The notes under the pieces: model-generated | What the model was told of the DNA's origin: nothing | The model's input: only the letters and a program-made list of their open reading frames with translations | The model's database searches: none | Part shown: positions 1-7,124 of the stretch, in pieces | How positions within the stretch are numbered: the stretch's first letter is position 1 | Layout of the letters: each line of letters opens with the position of its first letter | Position numbers and translations under genes: made by a program | Assembly (NCBI GenBank): GCA_002345845.1 | Contig: DDWF01000015.1 | Location: forward strand, 1-8,957 | Length of the DNA stretch: 8,957 nt | Direction: 5' to 3' | From: Betaproteobacteria bacterium UBA2293 | Lineage (GTDB): Bacteria > Pseudomonadota > Gammaproteobacteria > Burkholderiales > Rhodocyclaceae

Positions 1-489
1 CATGCGGTCGGCTTCGTCGAGGACGAAAATCTCGATCGCCGACAGGTCGACGGTGCGCTGTTGCACATGGTCGAGCAAGCGGCCCGGTGTCGCGACCAGG
101 ATGTCGACGCCGCGGCGCAGATTGGCGATCTGCGGATTGATGCCGACGCCGCCGAAAACGGCCAGCGAATTGATCGGCAGATGCTTGCCGTAAGTACGCA
201 CGCTCTCCTCGACCTGAATCGCCAGTTCGCGGGTCGGTGTCAGAACCAGCACGCGCGGCGTCTTGGAAACCCGGGTCAGGCGGTCATTCGACCCGGACAT
301 CAGCAGATGCAGGATGGGCAGCGTGAAGCCGGCGGTCTTGCCGGTACCGGTCTGCGCCGTGGCCATCAGGTCGTGGCCGGCCAGCACGGCAGGAATCGCC
401 TGCTGCTGGATGGGCGTCGGCGTGTCGTAGCCCTGATCGGCAACGGCGCGCTGGATTTCGGCCTTCAGGCCGAGTTCGGAAAACAACAT
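1..489 (-). CDS. rhlE: DEAD-box ATP-dependent RNA helicase, RhlE type (C-terminus beyond the window)
   Basis: Only the first 163 codons are present; the reading frame runs off the left edge. The visible part is the N-terminal RecA-like domain of an ATP-dependent RNA helicase, a cytoplasmic enzyme that remodels RNA duplexes in ribosome assembly and mRNA decay. Motifs in order: a Q motif with F3 and the TPTPIQ segment around residues 23-28, Walker A AQTGTGKT (45-52), motif Ia PTRELA (85-90), a GG pair (113-114), motif Ib TPGR (134-137) and Walker B DEAD (158-161). The run [14 protein letters not shown] is typical of the RhlE subgroup, but without the C-terminal half the exact paralogue is uncertain. 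The ATG at 487-489 is preceded by GGAG with six bases between, which supports this start. It lies 49 bases after the HD-GYP gene on the same strand, so it may be read through from the upstream unit or have its own promoter, which I could not identify. Confidence 0.93.
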   Translation of the reverse strand, partial: MLFSELGLKAEIQRAVADQGYDTPTPIQQQAIPAVLAGHDLMATAQTGTGKTAGFTLPILHLLMSGSNDRLTRVSKTPRVLVLTPTRELAIQVEESVRTYGKHLPINSLAVFGGVGINPQIANLRRGVDILVATPGRLLDHVQQRTVDLSAIEIFVLDEADRM

Positions 490-495
490 GGGGTA

Positions 496-499
496 CTCC
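496..499 (-). promoter_or_regulatory. Ribosome binding site of the DEAD-box helicase gene
   Basis: GGAG on the minus strand sits six bases before the ATG at 489. It is the best Shine-Dalgarno match in the 49-base gap and decides the helicase start. Confidence 0.7.
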
Positions 500-538
500 G
501 GAAAAATGGGGTGAGCGCCGTGCAAGCGGCGGGAAAAC

Positions 539-1786
539 TCAGCGGACGCCTTCGATGTAGTAATCGACGCGGCCCCGCGGGGCAAGATATTCGACGACCT
601 CGACCGGCAGCTTGGCCGGGCTGATGGCCGCCGTGATGGTGGCGTCCGTTTCGCGCAAGTCGAGCAGCAGTGCCTCGTTGCGCGGCACGCCGGGGTCATG
701 CAGCATGATTAGTGGATGCAACAGGTCACGGCTGTTGTTCTCGACGACCAGACCGATGCTGCCATCGCTCAAAGCGACGAAACTCCCCGGTGGATAGACG
801 CCGATGGCCTTGACGAACAACTGCAGCAGTTCGGGATCGAAGCCTGCCCCTTCCTGCTTGAACATGAAGGACACGGCTTCGGCCGGCGTCCTTGCCGTCT
901 TCAGGTCGAACGGATTGCACAGGTTGTCGTAGCGGTTGGCGATCGCTGCGATGCGCGCCAGCCGGGGAATCTTCGCCCCGGCCAGGTGGTTGGGAAAGCC
1001 CTTGCCATCCCAGCGCTCATGGTGGCAGGCGATGATGTTCTTGACGGCGACCGGCAGCTCGTTGATGGTCGCGGCATGCTTGATGCCATAGCCGACATGC
1101 GCCTGGTAGAACTGTTCCTCGGCGGCGGTTCTCTGGGCGTTGCGCAGCACCCGCGTCGGCACATCGATCTTGCCGAGATCGTGGAACATGGCACCGAGGC
1201 CGAGCCAGCGCATTTCTTCCTCGCCCAGCCTGGCTGCCTTGCCGAGCAGCAGTGACAAGACGACGACGTTCATCGCGTGATGCGCCAGCCCCGGCTCCTT
1301 GATCTTCATATTGACCAGATGGACGGCGACGCTTTCGGCATCAAGCAGGCTGCCGACCATCCGGCCGACGGCCCCCTTGGCCCGGCCGTAGGACTCGAGC
1401 GGACGGGAGCCGAGATTGCGCAGGATATCGCCAACGCCGGTCGCCTCTTCCTCGAACAGGCGCTCGCAACGGGCCAGGCCCTCGCGCTGGGCGCGCACGC
1501 GCTCGGTCCGCGAGCGCTTGGCGTCGAGCATCGAATCGAGCACCGAGGACGAGAAATCGACTTCTTCATCAGCCGGCGGCGTGGCGGCTTCCGGCAGTGG
1601 CCGAACCGTACTGCGTTCCGGATCCCACTCGACGGTGGTCAGGCCGAGGCTGCGTAGAACCTTGATCTGTTCCTGGCTGGACAGCAAAAAACGGTTCAAC
1701 AGGAACGGGTGGTCGAGCCAGCGCAGTTCTCCCAGCGAAATGAAAACGCCAGGCTGCAGGCGATCGACCGGTACCGTGTGCTTCAT
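539..1786 (-). CDS. HD-GYP domain protein with DUF3391-like N-terminus (putative c-di-GMP phosphodiesterase or sensor)
   Basis: A 415-residue, apparently soluble protein with no signal peptide or membrane segment. Residues about 3-130 resemble the DUF3391 domain often found in front of HD-GYP domains (early [14 protein letters not shown] motif). Residues about 165-335 form the HD-GYP domain: H169/H170, the HDLGK motif (202-206), H230, and [11 protein letters not shown] (255-265), where the signature GYP reads GFP. Canonical HD-GYP enzymes hydrolyse cyclic-di-GMP to pGpG or GMP. Here the third motif, normally ADxYDAL, reads ANRYDNL (283-289), so the usual aspartate is N284; activity cannot be assumed. 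A conserved-looking tail after the domain (about 330-410, [18 protein letters not shown] and on) is part of the same family as I recall it. The ATG overlaps the metZ stop by four bases (ATGA at 1783-1786), so translation is probably coupled to metZ. No strong separate ribosome binding site is seen. The general call is firm; catalysis and target are unknown. Confidence 0.9.
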   Translation of the reverse strand: MKHTVPVDRLQPGVFISLGELRWLDHPFLLNRFLLSSQEQIKVLRSLGLTTVEWDPERSTVRPLPEAATPPADEEVDFSSSVLDSMLDAKRSRTERVRAQREGLARCERLFEEEATGVGDILRNLGSRPLESYGRAKGAVGRMVGSLLDAESVAVHLVNMKIKEPGLAHHAMNVVVLSLLLGKAARLGEEEMRWLGLGAMFHDLGKIDVPTRVLRNAQRTAAEEQFYQAHVGYGIKHAATINELPVAVKNIIACHHERWDGKGFPNHLAGAKIPRLARIAAIANRYDNLCNPFDLKTARTPAEAVSFMFKQEGAGFDPELLQLFVKAIGVYPPGSFVALSDGSIGLVVENNSRDLLHPLIMLHDPGVPRNEALLLDLRETDATITAAISPAKLPVEVVEYLAPRGRVDYYIEGVR

Positions 1787-2970
1787 CCGCCGAGCCGCGA
1801 CAGACCGCGCTCAAGGTCGGCCTGCAGATCCTCAAGCGCTTCCAGGCCGACGGCGATGCGCAGCAGGCCTTCATTGATGCCAGCCACCGCCCGTGCTTCC
1901 GGGGAGATACGGCCGTGCGTGGTAGACGCAGGATGAGTGATGGTGGTCTTGGTGTCGCCGAGATTGGCCGTGATCGACAGCAACTGGCAATTGTCGACAA
2001 CGGTCCATGCCTGTTCGCGGCCGCCCTTGATCTCAAATGAAACGATGGCACCACCGGATTTCTGCTGGGTCTTGGCCAATTCGTACTGTGGGTGCGACGG
2101 CAGACCGGGGTAGAAAACACGCGCCACTTGCGGGTGCGCCTCCAGCCAGGCAGCCAGTCTGGCAGCACCAGCGGCTTGCGCCTCAAGGCGGATGTTCAGG
2201 GTTTCCAGACCCTTGAGCAGCACCCAGGCGTTGAAGGCCGACAGGGTCGGACCGGCCGTGCGCAGATACTTGAAGACTTCTTCGGTCAGCTTTTTCGGAC
2301 CGCAAACGGCGCCACCGAGCACCCGGCCCTGACCGTCGATGTACTTGGTCGCCGAATGCACGACCAGGTCGGCCCCGAGTTCAAGCGGTTTTTGCAGGAT
2401 CGGCGTGCAGAAGCAGTTGTCGACGGCGACCAGGATTCCTTTGGCGTGGGCGATGGTGGCCAGCGCCCGGATGTCAGCGATTTCGGTCAGCGGATTGGAC
2501 GGCGTTTCGAGGAAGAACAGCTTCGTTTCCGGCCGGATCGCCGCTGCCCAGGCCGCCGGATCGGTATGCGAGACGAAGGTCGTGCTGATGCCGGTGCGCG
2601 ACAGGATGTTGTTGAACAACTGCACGGTGGCGCCGAACAGGCTGTTCGAGGCGACGATGTGATCGCCTTGCTTGAGGTGCGCCAGGCACAGGGCCATGAT
2701 CGCCGCCATGCCGCTGGCGGTGGCGACACAATCCTCGGCGCCTTCGAGAGCGGCCAGGCGCTCCTCGAACATGGTCACCGTCGGATTGGAGAAGCGGGCG
2801 TAGACGTTGCCCTCCTCCTCGCCGGAGAAACGCTTGGCAGCCTGCGCCGCGCTGGCGAAAACGAAGCTGGAAGTCAGGTACAGCGCCTCGGAATGCTCGC
2901 CGAACTGGCTGCGCTCCTGGCCGGCACGGACGGCCAGCGTTTCCGGGCGATAGTTGAGCTTTTCGCTCAT
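1783..2970 (-). CDS. metZ: O-succinylhomoserine sulfhydrylase
   Basis: A 395-residue PLP enzyme of the Cys/Met-metabolism fold-type I family. MetZ makes homocysteine directly from O-succinylhomoserine and sulfide in the cytoplasm, bypassing cystathionine. Visible cofactor residues: Y57 and R59 in NVYARFSNPT, the SGM turn (86-88), D184 in VAVDNCFCTP (pyridine nitrogen), and the Schiff-base lysine K209 in VVHSATKY, with S206 and T208 near the phosphate. R371 near the C-terminus likely binds the substrate carboxylate. Position 112 is Phe in SLFGAT, where cystathionine gamma-synthase and beta-lyase usually have Tyr; this and the position after purF favour MetZ over MetB or MetC. Length is normal. 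The start overlaps the purF stop (ATGA at 2967-2970) and is preceded by AGGAG unusually close to the ATG (two bases); the stop overlaps the HD-GYP start. Acyl specificity (succinyl versus acetyl) cannot be proved from sequence alone. Confidence 0.93.
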   Translation of the reverse strand: MSEKLNYRPETLAVRAGQERSQFGEHSEALYLTSSFVFASAAQAAKRFSGEEEGNVYARFSNPTVTMFEERLAALEGAEDCVATASGMAAIMALCLAHLKQGDHIVASNSLFGATVQLFNNILSRTGISTTFVSHTDPAAWAAAIRPETKLFFLETPSNPLTEIADIRALATIAHAKGILVAVDNCFCTPILQKPLELGADLVVHSATKYIDGQGRVLGGAVCGPKKLTEEVFKYLRTAGPTLSAFNAWVLLKGLETLNIRLEAQAAGAARLAAWLEAHPQVARVFYPGLPSHPQYELAKTQQKSGGAIVSFEIKGGREQAWTVVDNCQLLSITANLGDTKTTITHPASTTHGRISPEARAVAGINEGLLRIAVGLEALEDLQADLERGLSRLGG

Positions 2971-4508
2971 GACTCCTGCCCGCCGTTGGCCAGCCCGAGC
3001 ACCATCTGCTCGGAGGCACGGCTGTCGTTTTCCTCGTCGCTCTTGGCCGGCTTGCCGCTACGCTTGCTCTCGACGGCATCGAGGTAATAGCTGTCGATGT
3101 CGCCGGTGATGTAGCAGCCGTCGAAACAGGAGGCATCGAACACCGTCAGGTCGCTGCGCAGCATGGTCACCGACTGTTTCAGCGCATCAAGATCCTGGTA
3201 GACCAGTGCATCGGCACCGATCTCGGCGGCGATCTGGGCATCCGAACGGCCGGTGGCGATCAGCTCGGCACGGGTCGGCATGTCGATACCGTAGACATTC
3301 GGGTAGCGCACCGGCGGCGCGGCGGAGGCGAAATAGACCTTGGTCGCGCCGGCGGCGCGGGCCATCTCGACGATCTCCCGACTGGTCGTGCCGCGGACGA
3401 TGGAATCGTCCACCAGCAGTACACGCTTGTCCTTGAATTCCTGGCCGACCGTATTCAGCTTCTGGCGCACCGACTTCTTGCGCATCGCCTGGCCGGGCAT
3501 GATGAAGGTGCGGCCGACATAGCGGTTCTTGACGAAGCCTTCGCGGAACGGGATGCCCAGCTTCTGCGCCAGCTGCATGGCCGACGGCCGGCTGGAATCC
3601 GGAATCGGGATGACGACGTCGATTTCGTCGACGGGAATATGCTTCACCACCTTGTCGGCCAGCAGTTCGCCCATGGCCAGGCGCGCTTCGTAGACCGAAA
3701 CGCCGTCAATGACCGTGTCTGGACGGGCCAGGTAGACATATTCGAAGATGCACGGCGCGTACATCGCCTGTTGCGCGCACTGGCGGCTGTGAAATTGGTG
3801 ATTGAGGTCGATGAACACTGCCTCGCCCGGCTCGATGTCGCGGACGACCTTGAAATTCAGCGTATCGAGGGCCACCGATTCGGAGGCGACCAGGTATTCC
3901 ATGCCTTCCGGCGTTTCGTTCTCGCCATAGACCAACGGGCGAATGCCGTGCGGATCGCGGAAAGCGAGCAGGCCATAGCCGGCGATCAGGGCAACGACGG
4001 CATAGGCGCCACGGCAGCGGCGATGGACGCCGGCCACCGCCTGGAAAATGCTGTCCACATCCAGTTCATAGCCATGCGAGGCCGACTGCAGTTCGTGCGC
4101 CAGCACGTTGAGCAGCACTTCCGAATCGGAATTGGTATTGATGTGCCGGCGGTCGAGGCGGAACATCTCGCCCTTCAGCTGCTCGGCATTGGTCAGGTTG
4201 CCGTTGTGGCCGAGGACGATGCCGAACGGCGAATTGACGTAGAAGGGTTGGGCTTCGGCGAAGTTGTAGGCCGAACCGGCAGTCGGGTAGCGGACATGGC
4301 CGATGCCCCAGTTACCCGGCAGGGCGCGCATGTTGCGGGTACGAAATACGTCGCGCACCAGCCCCGGCCCTTTATGCAGGTGGAAGGTATTGCCTTCCGC
4401 CGTAGCAATCCCCGCCGCATCCTGGCCGCGGTGCTGAAGCACCATCAGGCCGTCGTAAAGCAATTGATTGACCGGCGTTGTCGCCATTACACCGAGAATC
4501 CCGCACAT
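2967..4508 (-). CDS. purF: Amidophosphoribosyltransferase
   Basis: A full-length 513-residue enzyme for the first committed step of purine synthesis: PRPP plus glutamine gives 5-phosphoribosylamine, glutamate and pyrophosphate, in the cytoplasm. It begins MCGI, so C2 becomes the N-terminal nucleophile after Met removal, with no propeptide; this is the E. coli-like form rather than the Bacillus iron-sulfur form. The glutaminase domain (about 2-235) shows HRGQDAAG (26-33), R73 in HVRYPT, HNGN (101-104) and D128 in NTNSDSE. The phosphoribosyltransferase domain (about 260-470) carries the PRPP loop VLLVDDSIVRGTT (363-375) and the flexible loop around 325-350. The C-terminal tail after about 478 is polar, rich in K, S, E and D, and looks disordered. 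The ATG is preceded by AGGA at seven bases. cvpA ends 13 bases upstream, the classic cvpA-purF pairing, and metZ overlaps by four bases downstream. Confidence 0.98.
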   Translation of the reverse strand: MCGILGVMATTPVNQLLYDGLMVLQHRGQDAAGIATAEGNTFHLHKGPGLVRDVFRTRNMRALPGNWGIGHVRYPTAGSAYNFAEAQPFYVNSPFGIVLGHNGNLTNAEQLKGEMFRLDRRHINTNSDSEVLLNVLAHELQSASHGYELDVDSIFQAVAGVHRRCRGAYAVVALIAGYGLLAFRDPHGIRPLVYGENETPEGMEYLVASESVALDTLNFKVVRDIEPGEAVFIDLNHQFHSRQCAQQAMYAPCIFEYVYLARPDTVIDGVSVYEARLAMGELLADKVVKHIPVDEIDVVIPIPDSSRPSAMQLAQKLGIPFREGFVKNRYVGRTFIMPGQAMRKKSVRQKLNTVGQEFKDKRVLLVDDSIVRGTTSREIVEMARAAGATKVYFASAAPPVRYPNVYGIDMPTRAELIATGRSDAQIAAEIGADALVYQDLDALKQSVTMLRSDLTVFDASCFDGCYITGDIDSYYLDAVESKRSGKPAKSDEENDSRASEQMVLGLANGGQES

Positions 4509-4515
4509 AGTCTGT

Positions 4516-4519
4516 TCCT
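4516..4519 (-). promoter_or_regulatory. Ribosome binding site of purF
   Basis: AGGA on the minus strand, seven bases before the purF ATG, inside the 13-base cvpA-purF gap. It supports the MCGI start that exposes the catalytic cysteine. Confidence 0.65.
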
Positions 4520-4521
4520 GC

Positions 4522-5013
4522 CTAACTGAATCGAATTCGTTTTGCCAGATCGTCCGGCAGCCATTGCCGGGCGACCATCACCGCCGTTTCCAGCGGCGGC
4601 GCCAGTGTCGCCTCCCGCCACCAGGCCTGCTTCGGCGCCACCGTCATGCCGCCGAGTCCGACCAGGACCATGACCACCAGCAAGCCACGAGCGACACCAA
4701 AAATCATGCCCAGCAGACGATCGGAAACCGTCAATCCAAGCGCCTTGACCATACGGCTGATCACCAGGCGGATCAGCGCCATCACCAACAGCACGCCGAC
4801 AAAAAGCAGCACGCAGCCGGCCAGGACGCGCACGGCCGGGTCGCTGACACCGGTGAACAACTGGTTGCCGACTTGCGCGCCAAACTCGATGGCGGCAAAG
4901 ATGCCGAGTCCCCAAGCGAGCAGCGCAATGATCTCGCCGATGACGCCGCGCCAGAGTCCGAACAGCAGCGAAAACCCGACGATGGCGATGACCAGATAAT
5001 CGAAAACCGTCAT
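4522..5013 (-). CDS. cvpA: CvpA family inner-membrane protein
   Basis: A 163-residue hydrophobic protein of the CvpA (colicin V production) family. Four membrane segments can be read at about 5-20, 25-45, 63-86 and 101-121, followed by a soluble tail of about 40 residues. The N-terminal FDYLV and the segment GLxRGVIGEIIALLAWGLG match the family as I know it. In E. coli CvpA is needed for colicin V export and has been linked to envelope homeostasis; its molecular activity is not established, so no reaction is assigned. The start overlaps the end of the dedD-like gene by four bases (ATGA at 5010-5013) and has no evident Shine-Dalgarno sequence, which suggests translational coupling. It lies 13 bases before purF, an arrangement shared with E. 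coli and many other proteobacteria. Confidence 0.93.
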   Translation of the reverse strand: MTVFDYLVIAIVGFSLLFGLWRGVIGEIIALLAWGLGIFAAIEFGAQVGNQLFTGVSDPAVRVLAGCVLLFVGVLLVMALIRLVISRMVKALGLTVSDRLLGMIFGVARGLLVVMVLVGLGGMTVAPKQAWWREATLAPPLETAVMVARQWLPDDLAKRIRFS

Positions 5014-5717
5014 TGTCGCGCGGCGACGACGCCGGAGACGCCGATTTTCTGCATTTTGACCAAGGCCTTGTCAGCCGCCTCGCGGCTGGCGAAAGGGCCG
5101 GCGCGCACACGCGTCTTGCGGCCCTGCGGCGTATCGAGCGGTTCGGTGAACACCTTGATCCCCTGCTCGGCCAACTTCGCCTTCAGGGTCTTGACGTTCG
5201 CGTCGCTGCTAAAGGCACCAATCAGCACCAGATATTCGCTGCCCTTGGCCGCTGGTGCTTCGCCCGACTGGCCGGCAAGGATGGCGGCCGCACGCTTGGC
5301 ATCATCGGTCCTGGCGACCGGCTTCTCGACCGGCTTCTCGACTGGTTTGCTGACCGGCTTCTCGGCGACCTTGTCGGCCGCTTTGGCGGCCGGCTTCTCC
5401 GCTACTTTTTCCGCCGGCTGGTCTACTTCCTTGTCGCGCACCACCTCGACGACACGGGCATTCGGTTGCACATCGGTCTTGGCCGCTGCAGCTGGCTTGG
5501 CTACCGGCGGGGCAACCGGTTCGACGGCAAATTTCGGTGCAAAAGGCTTGTCGTCCTGACCGGGAATACGGATTTCAACATCCTGCATCGCCTGCCTCGG
5601 TTCATTGTCCATGAGCATGGGCAAGACGACGGCGACGACGGAAACGAAGGCGACCGCCCCCACCAGGCGGCGTCGGGCGCGCTTCTCCAGTTGCAGCTGA
5701 GCGTCGTTATCTTCCAT
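5010..5717 (-). CDS. dedD: SPOR-domain membrane protein, DedD-like
   Basis: A 235-residue bitopic inner-membrane protein. A short basic cytoplasmic part (1-17, EKRARRRLVG) leads into one membrane segment (about 18-36). A long Lys/Pro/Ala/Val/Glu-rich periplasmic linker follows (about 40-155) with repeated EKPV units at about 119-135. The C-terminal SPOR domain (about 160-234) shows YLVLIGAFSS and the RVRAGPFASREAADKA core. SPOR domains bind denuded glycan strands at the septum; DedD and FtsN take part in cell constriction. Position between folC and cvpA matches DedD of other proteobacteria, so the name rests on both domain layout and gene order. The ATG follows the folC stop after three bases, and the stop overlaps cvpA. 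The linker is low in complexity and probably varies between relatives. FtsN is the alternative identity, less likely in this context. Confidence 0.88.
   Translation of the reverse strand: MEDNDAQLQLEKRARRRLVGAVAFVSVVAVVLPMLMDNEPRQAMQDVEIRIPGQDDKPFAPKFAVEPVAPPVAKPAAAAKTDVQPNARVVEVVRDKEVDQPAEKVAEKPAAKAADKVAEKPVSKPVEKPVEKPVARTDDAKRAAAILAGQSGEAPAAKGSEYLVLIGAFSSDANVKTLKAKLAEQGIKVFTEPLDTPQGRKTRVRAGPFASREAADKALVKMQKIGVSGVVAARQ
5316..5399 (-). repeat. 12-bp in-frame tandem repeats in the dedD linker
   Basis: Seven consecutive 12-base units encode the Lys/Pro-rich linker. On the plus strand the unit gaccggcttctc is exact at 5316-5327, 5328-5339 and 5352-5363. A diverged copy lies at 5340-5351, two strongly diverged units at 5364-5387, and a one-base variant at 5388-5399. 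Each unit encodes a four-residue EKPV-like block, so gain or loss of copies keeps the frame. Confidence 0.8.
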
Positions 5718-5720
5718 GAA

Positions 5721-7025
5721 TCAGGGCTTCTTCCGCAGCGCCGAGAGCGCCTCGGCCACCGTATAGAACGAACCAAAGGCGACGATTCTATCACTTTCGC
5801 CAGCCTGCCCCTTGGCCGCCAGCATCGCCGCCCCGGCCGAATCATGGCAAACCACCTCGCCGCCAAGCTCACCGGCGGCGATGATGGCCGCCAGTCGGGC
5901 AGCCGGCGTGCCGCGCGGACCACCCAACGTCGCCGCATGCCAGACATCGATACGGCCACGCAGCGGCGCCAGGGCACCAGCGATATCCTTGTCGGCCAGC
6001 ATGCCGACCACGGCATGGGTGCGGTCGAAGAAGCCCATGTTCGACAGATTCTCGGCCAGCACCTTGATCGCCTGCGGATTGTGCCCGACGTCGAGAACGA
6101 TGGCCGGCTTGCCCGGGACGACCTGGAAACGCCCGGCCAGTTCGGTCTCGATCAGCCCCGGACGGATCGCCTGCATGGTCACCGGCAGCTTGTCGCCGAT
6201 CGCTTCCAGCGCCGCCAGCGCCACCGTTGCGTTGTACAGTTGGGCCGGGCCGCGCAGGCCGGGGTAAGCCAGCGAGCGGCGGAGCAGCTGTTCACCGTTG
6301 CGGCACCACCAACGCCATTGCAGCCGGTTTTCGGCCGCCTCCGCCCCCGGCCGCTCGAAGCCGAAATCACGACCAAGCAAACGCAGGTCGGCACCAATCG
6401 CCGCGGCGTGATCAAGCAGGCGTTGCGGCGGCTGCGGATCAGCGCACAAGGCCGGCTTGCCGGCGCGGTAGATACCGGCTTTCTCGAAACCGATCGATTC
6501 GCGGTCTGGACCGAGCCAGTCAGTGTGATCTAGGGCCACCGTGGTGACGATGGCGACATCCGGCTCGTAGGCATTGACCGCATCCAGCCGGCCGCCAAGG
6601 CCCACTTCCAGAACTGCTGCTTCGACGCCGGCGGCGGCGAAGACTTCCCAGGCGACGAGGGTGCCGAATTCGAAATAGGTCAGCGCCACGCCGGTTTGCA
6701 GCCGCGCCGCCTCGACCCGGGCAAAGGCAGCGCACAAGGCCGCATCGCTGGCCGGCACACCATTCAGGCGGACGCGCTCGTTGTAGGCCAGCAAGTGCGG
6801 CGAGGTGTAGCAGCCAACTTTGTAGCCAGCCTTGCCGATGATGCTTTCCAGATAGGCGCAGGTCGAACCCTTGCCGTTGGTACCGCCGACAGTAATCACC
6901 GGGCAGTGCTGCACCTGCCCGAGTTGCGCCTTGACAGCACGGATGCGTTCGAGGCCCAGCTCGATGCCGGCCTGACCTTTCGGATGCAGGCCTTCGAGGT
7001 GGACCAGCCAGTCGGTGAGGTTCAT
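5721..7025 (-). CDS. folC: Bifunctional dihydrofolate synthase / folylpolyglutamate synthase
   Basis: A 434-residue cytoplasmic ligase of the Mur/FolC family that adds glutamate to dihydropteroate and extends the polyglutamate tail of folates, using ATP. Motifs: LEGLHPKG near the start and IELGLERI (21-28), the P-loop GTNGKGST (48-55), TSPHL (74-78), LEVGLGGRLDAVN (139-151) with a metal-binding glutamate at 140, DHTDWLG (166-172) with H167, EKAGIYR (181-187) whose lysine is carbamylated in relatives, and LDVGHNPQA (311-319) of the C-terminal domain. I chose the ATG at 7023-7025 because the family usually begins close to this NLTDWLVHLE segment and AGG lies six bases upstream. An in-frame GTG at 7067 would add 14 residues encoded inside an inverted repeat and is unlikely. 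The dedD-like gene begins three bases after the stop. The 99-base gap to accD is the only substantial spacing between trpB and the HD-GYP gene. Confidence 0.95.
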   Translation of the reverse strand: MNLTDWLVHLEGLHPKGQAGIELGLERIRAVKAQLGQVQHCPVITVGGTNGKGSTCAYLESIIGKAGYKVGCYTSPHLLAYNERVRLNGVPASDAALCAAFARVEAARLQTGVALTYFEFGTLVAWEVFAAAGVEAAVLEVGLGGRLDAVNAYEPDVAIVTTVALDHTDWLGPDRESIGFEKAGIYRAGKPALCADPQPPQRLLDHAAAIGADLRLLGRDFGFERPGAEAAENRLQWRWWCRNGEQLLRRSLAYPGLRGPAQLYNATVALAALEAIGDKLPVTMQAIRPGLIETELAGRFQVVPGKPAIVLDVGHNPQAIKVLAENLSNMGFFDRTHAVVGMLADKDIAGALAPLRGRIDVWHAATLGGPRGTPAARLAAIIAAGELGGEVVCHDSAGAAMLAAKGQAGESDRIVAFGSFYTVAEALSALRKKP

Positions 7026-7032
7026 GAGTTGC

Positions 7033-7109
7033 CTAGGATCGTGGATCGAGGGGCGAGCCAGCAGCACCTGGCACTTCCGTGATCGGTTTTGCTCGATCCT
7101 TGATCCTAA
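7033..7109. repeat. Imperfect inverted repeat with five GATC sites in the accD-folC gap
   Basis: The arms 7033-7050 and 7092-7109 are reverse complements at 15 of 18 positions, with mismatches at two adjacent central bases and at the outermost base. The 41-base interior holds a second small hairpin (stem 7057-7061 with 7068-7072, six-base loop). Each arm is built from 7-base near-repeats (ggatcgt ggatcga; cgatcct tgatcct). GATC occurs five times, at 7037, 7044, 7081, 7095 and 7102. No T-run follows on the transcribed strand, so it is not a standard intrinsic terminator. The folC-proximal arm overlaps part of the putative folC ribosome binding site (AGG at 7032-7034), so folding could mask it; that is inference. 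The layout resembles dispersed palindromic repeats between bacterial genes, but copies elsewhere cannot be seen from here. Confidence 0.75.
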
Positions 7110-7124
7110 TAACTAACAGCTAGC

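Noticed and set aside
516..531. Possible terminator between the HD-GYP gene and the helicase gene
   Set aside because: The stem is only 5 bp (516-520 with 527-531, six-base loop), and the TTTTT on the transcribed strand begins about eight or more bases after it, so it does not fit an intrinsic terminator.
2092..4529. Plus-strand open frames opposite metZ (2092-3087) and purF (3639-4529)
   Set aside because: Both mirror the codon-position G+C bias of the real minus-strand genes and have no recognisable motif.
4522..5013. cvpA as a sign of a colicin or bacteriocin system
   Set aside because: The name is historical; cvpA is a widespread chromosomal neighbour of purF, and no bacteriocin, immunity or export genes are present.
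4468..5559. Plus-strand open frame across cvpA and part of dedD
   Set aside because: Its repetitive Ala/Thr/Ser/Gly-rich second half is the complement of the dedD EKPV linker, so it is a shadow and not a separate surface or adhesin-like protein.
5013..6533. Long plus-strand open frame (506 codons) opposite folC and dedD
   Set aside because: It is antisense to two genes with clear family motifs, has a low-complexity Arg/Gly/His-rich composition typical of high-G+C shadow frames, and shows no recognisable domain or ribosome binding site.
7026..7067. Earlier folC start at GTG 7067 (14 extra residues)
   Set aside because: The extra residues are encoded inside the inverted repeat and do not resemble the FolC N-terminus; the ATG at 7025 has a nearby AGG and matches the usual family start.
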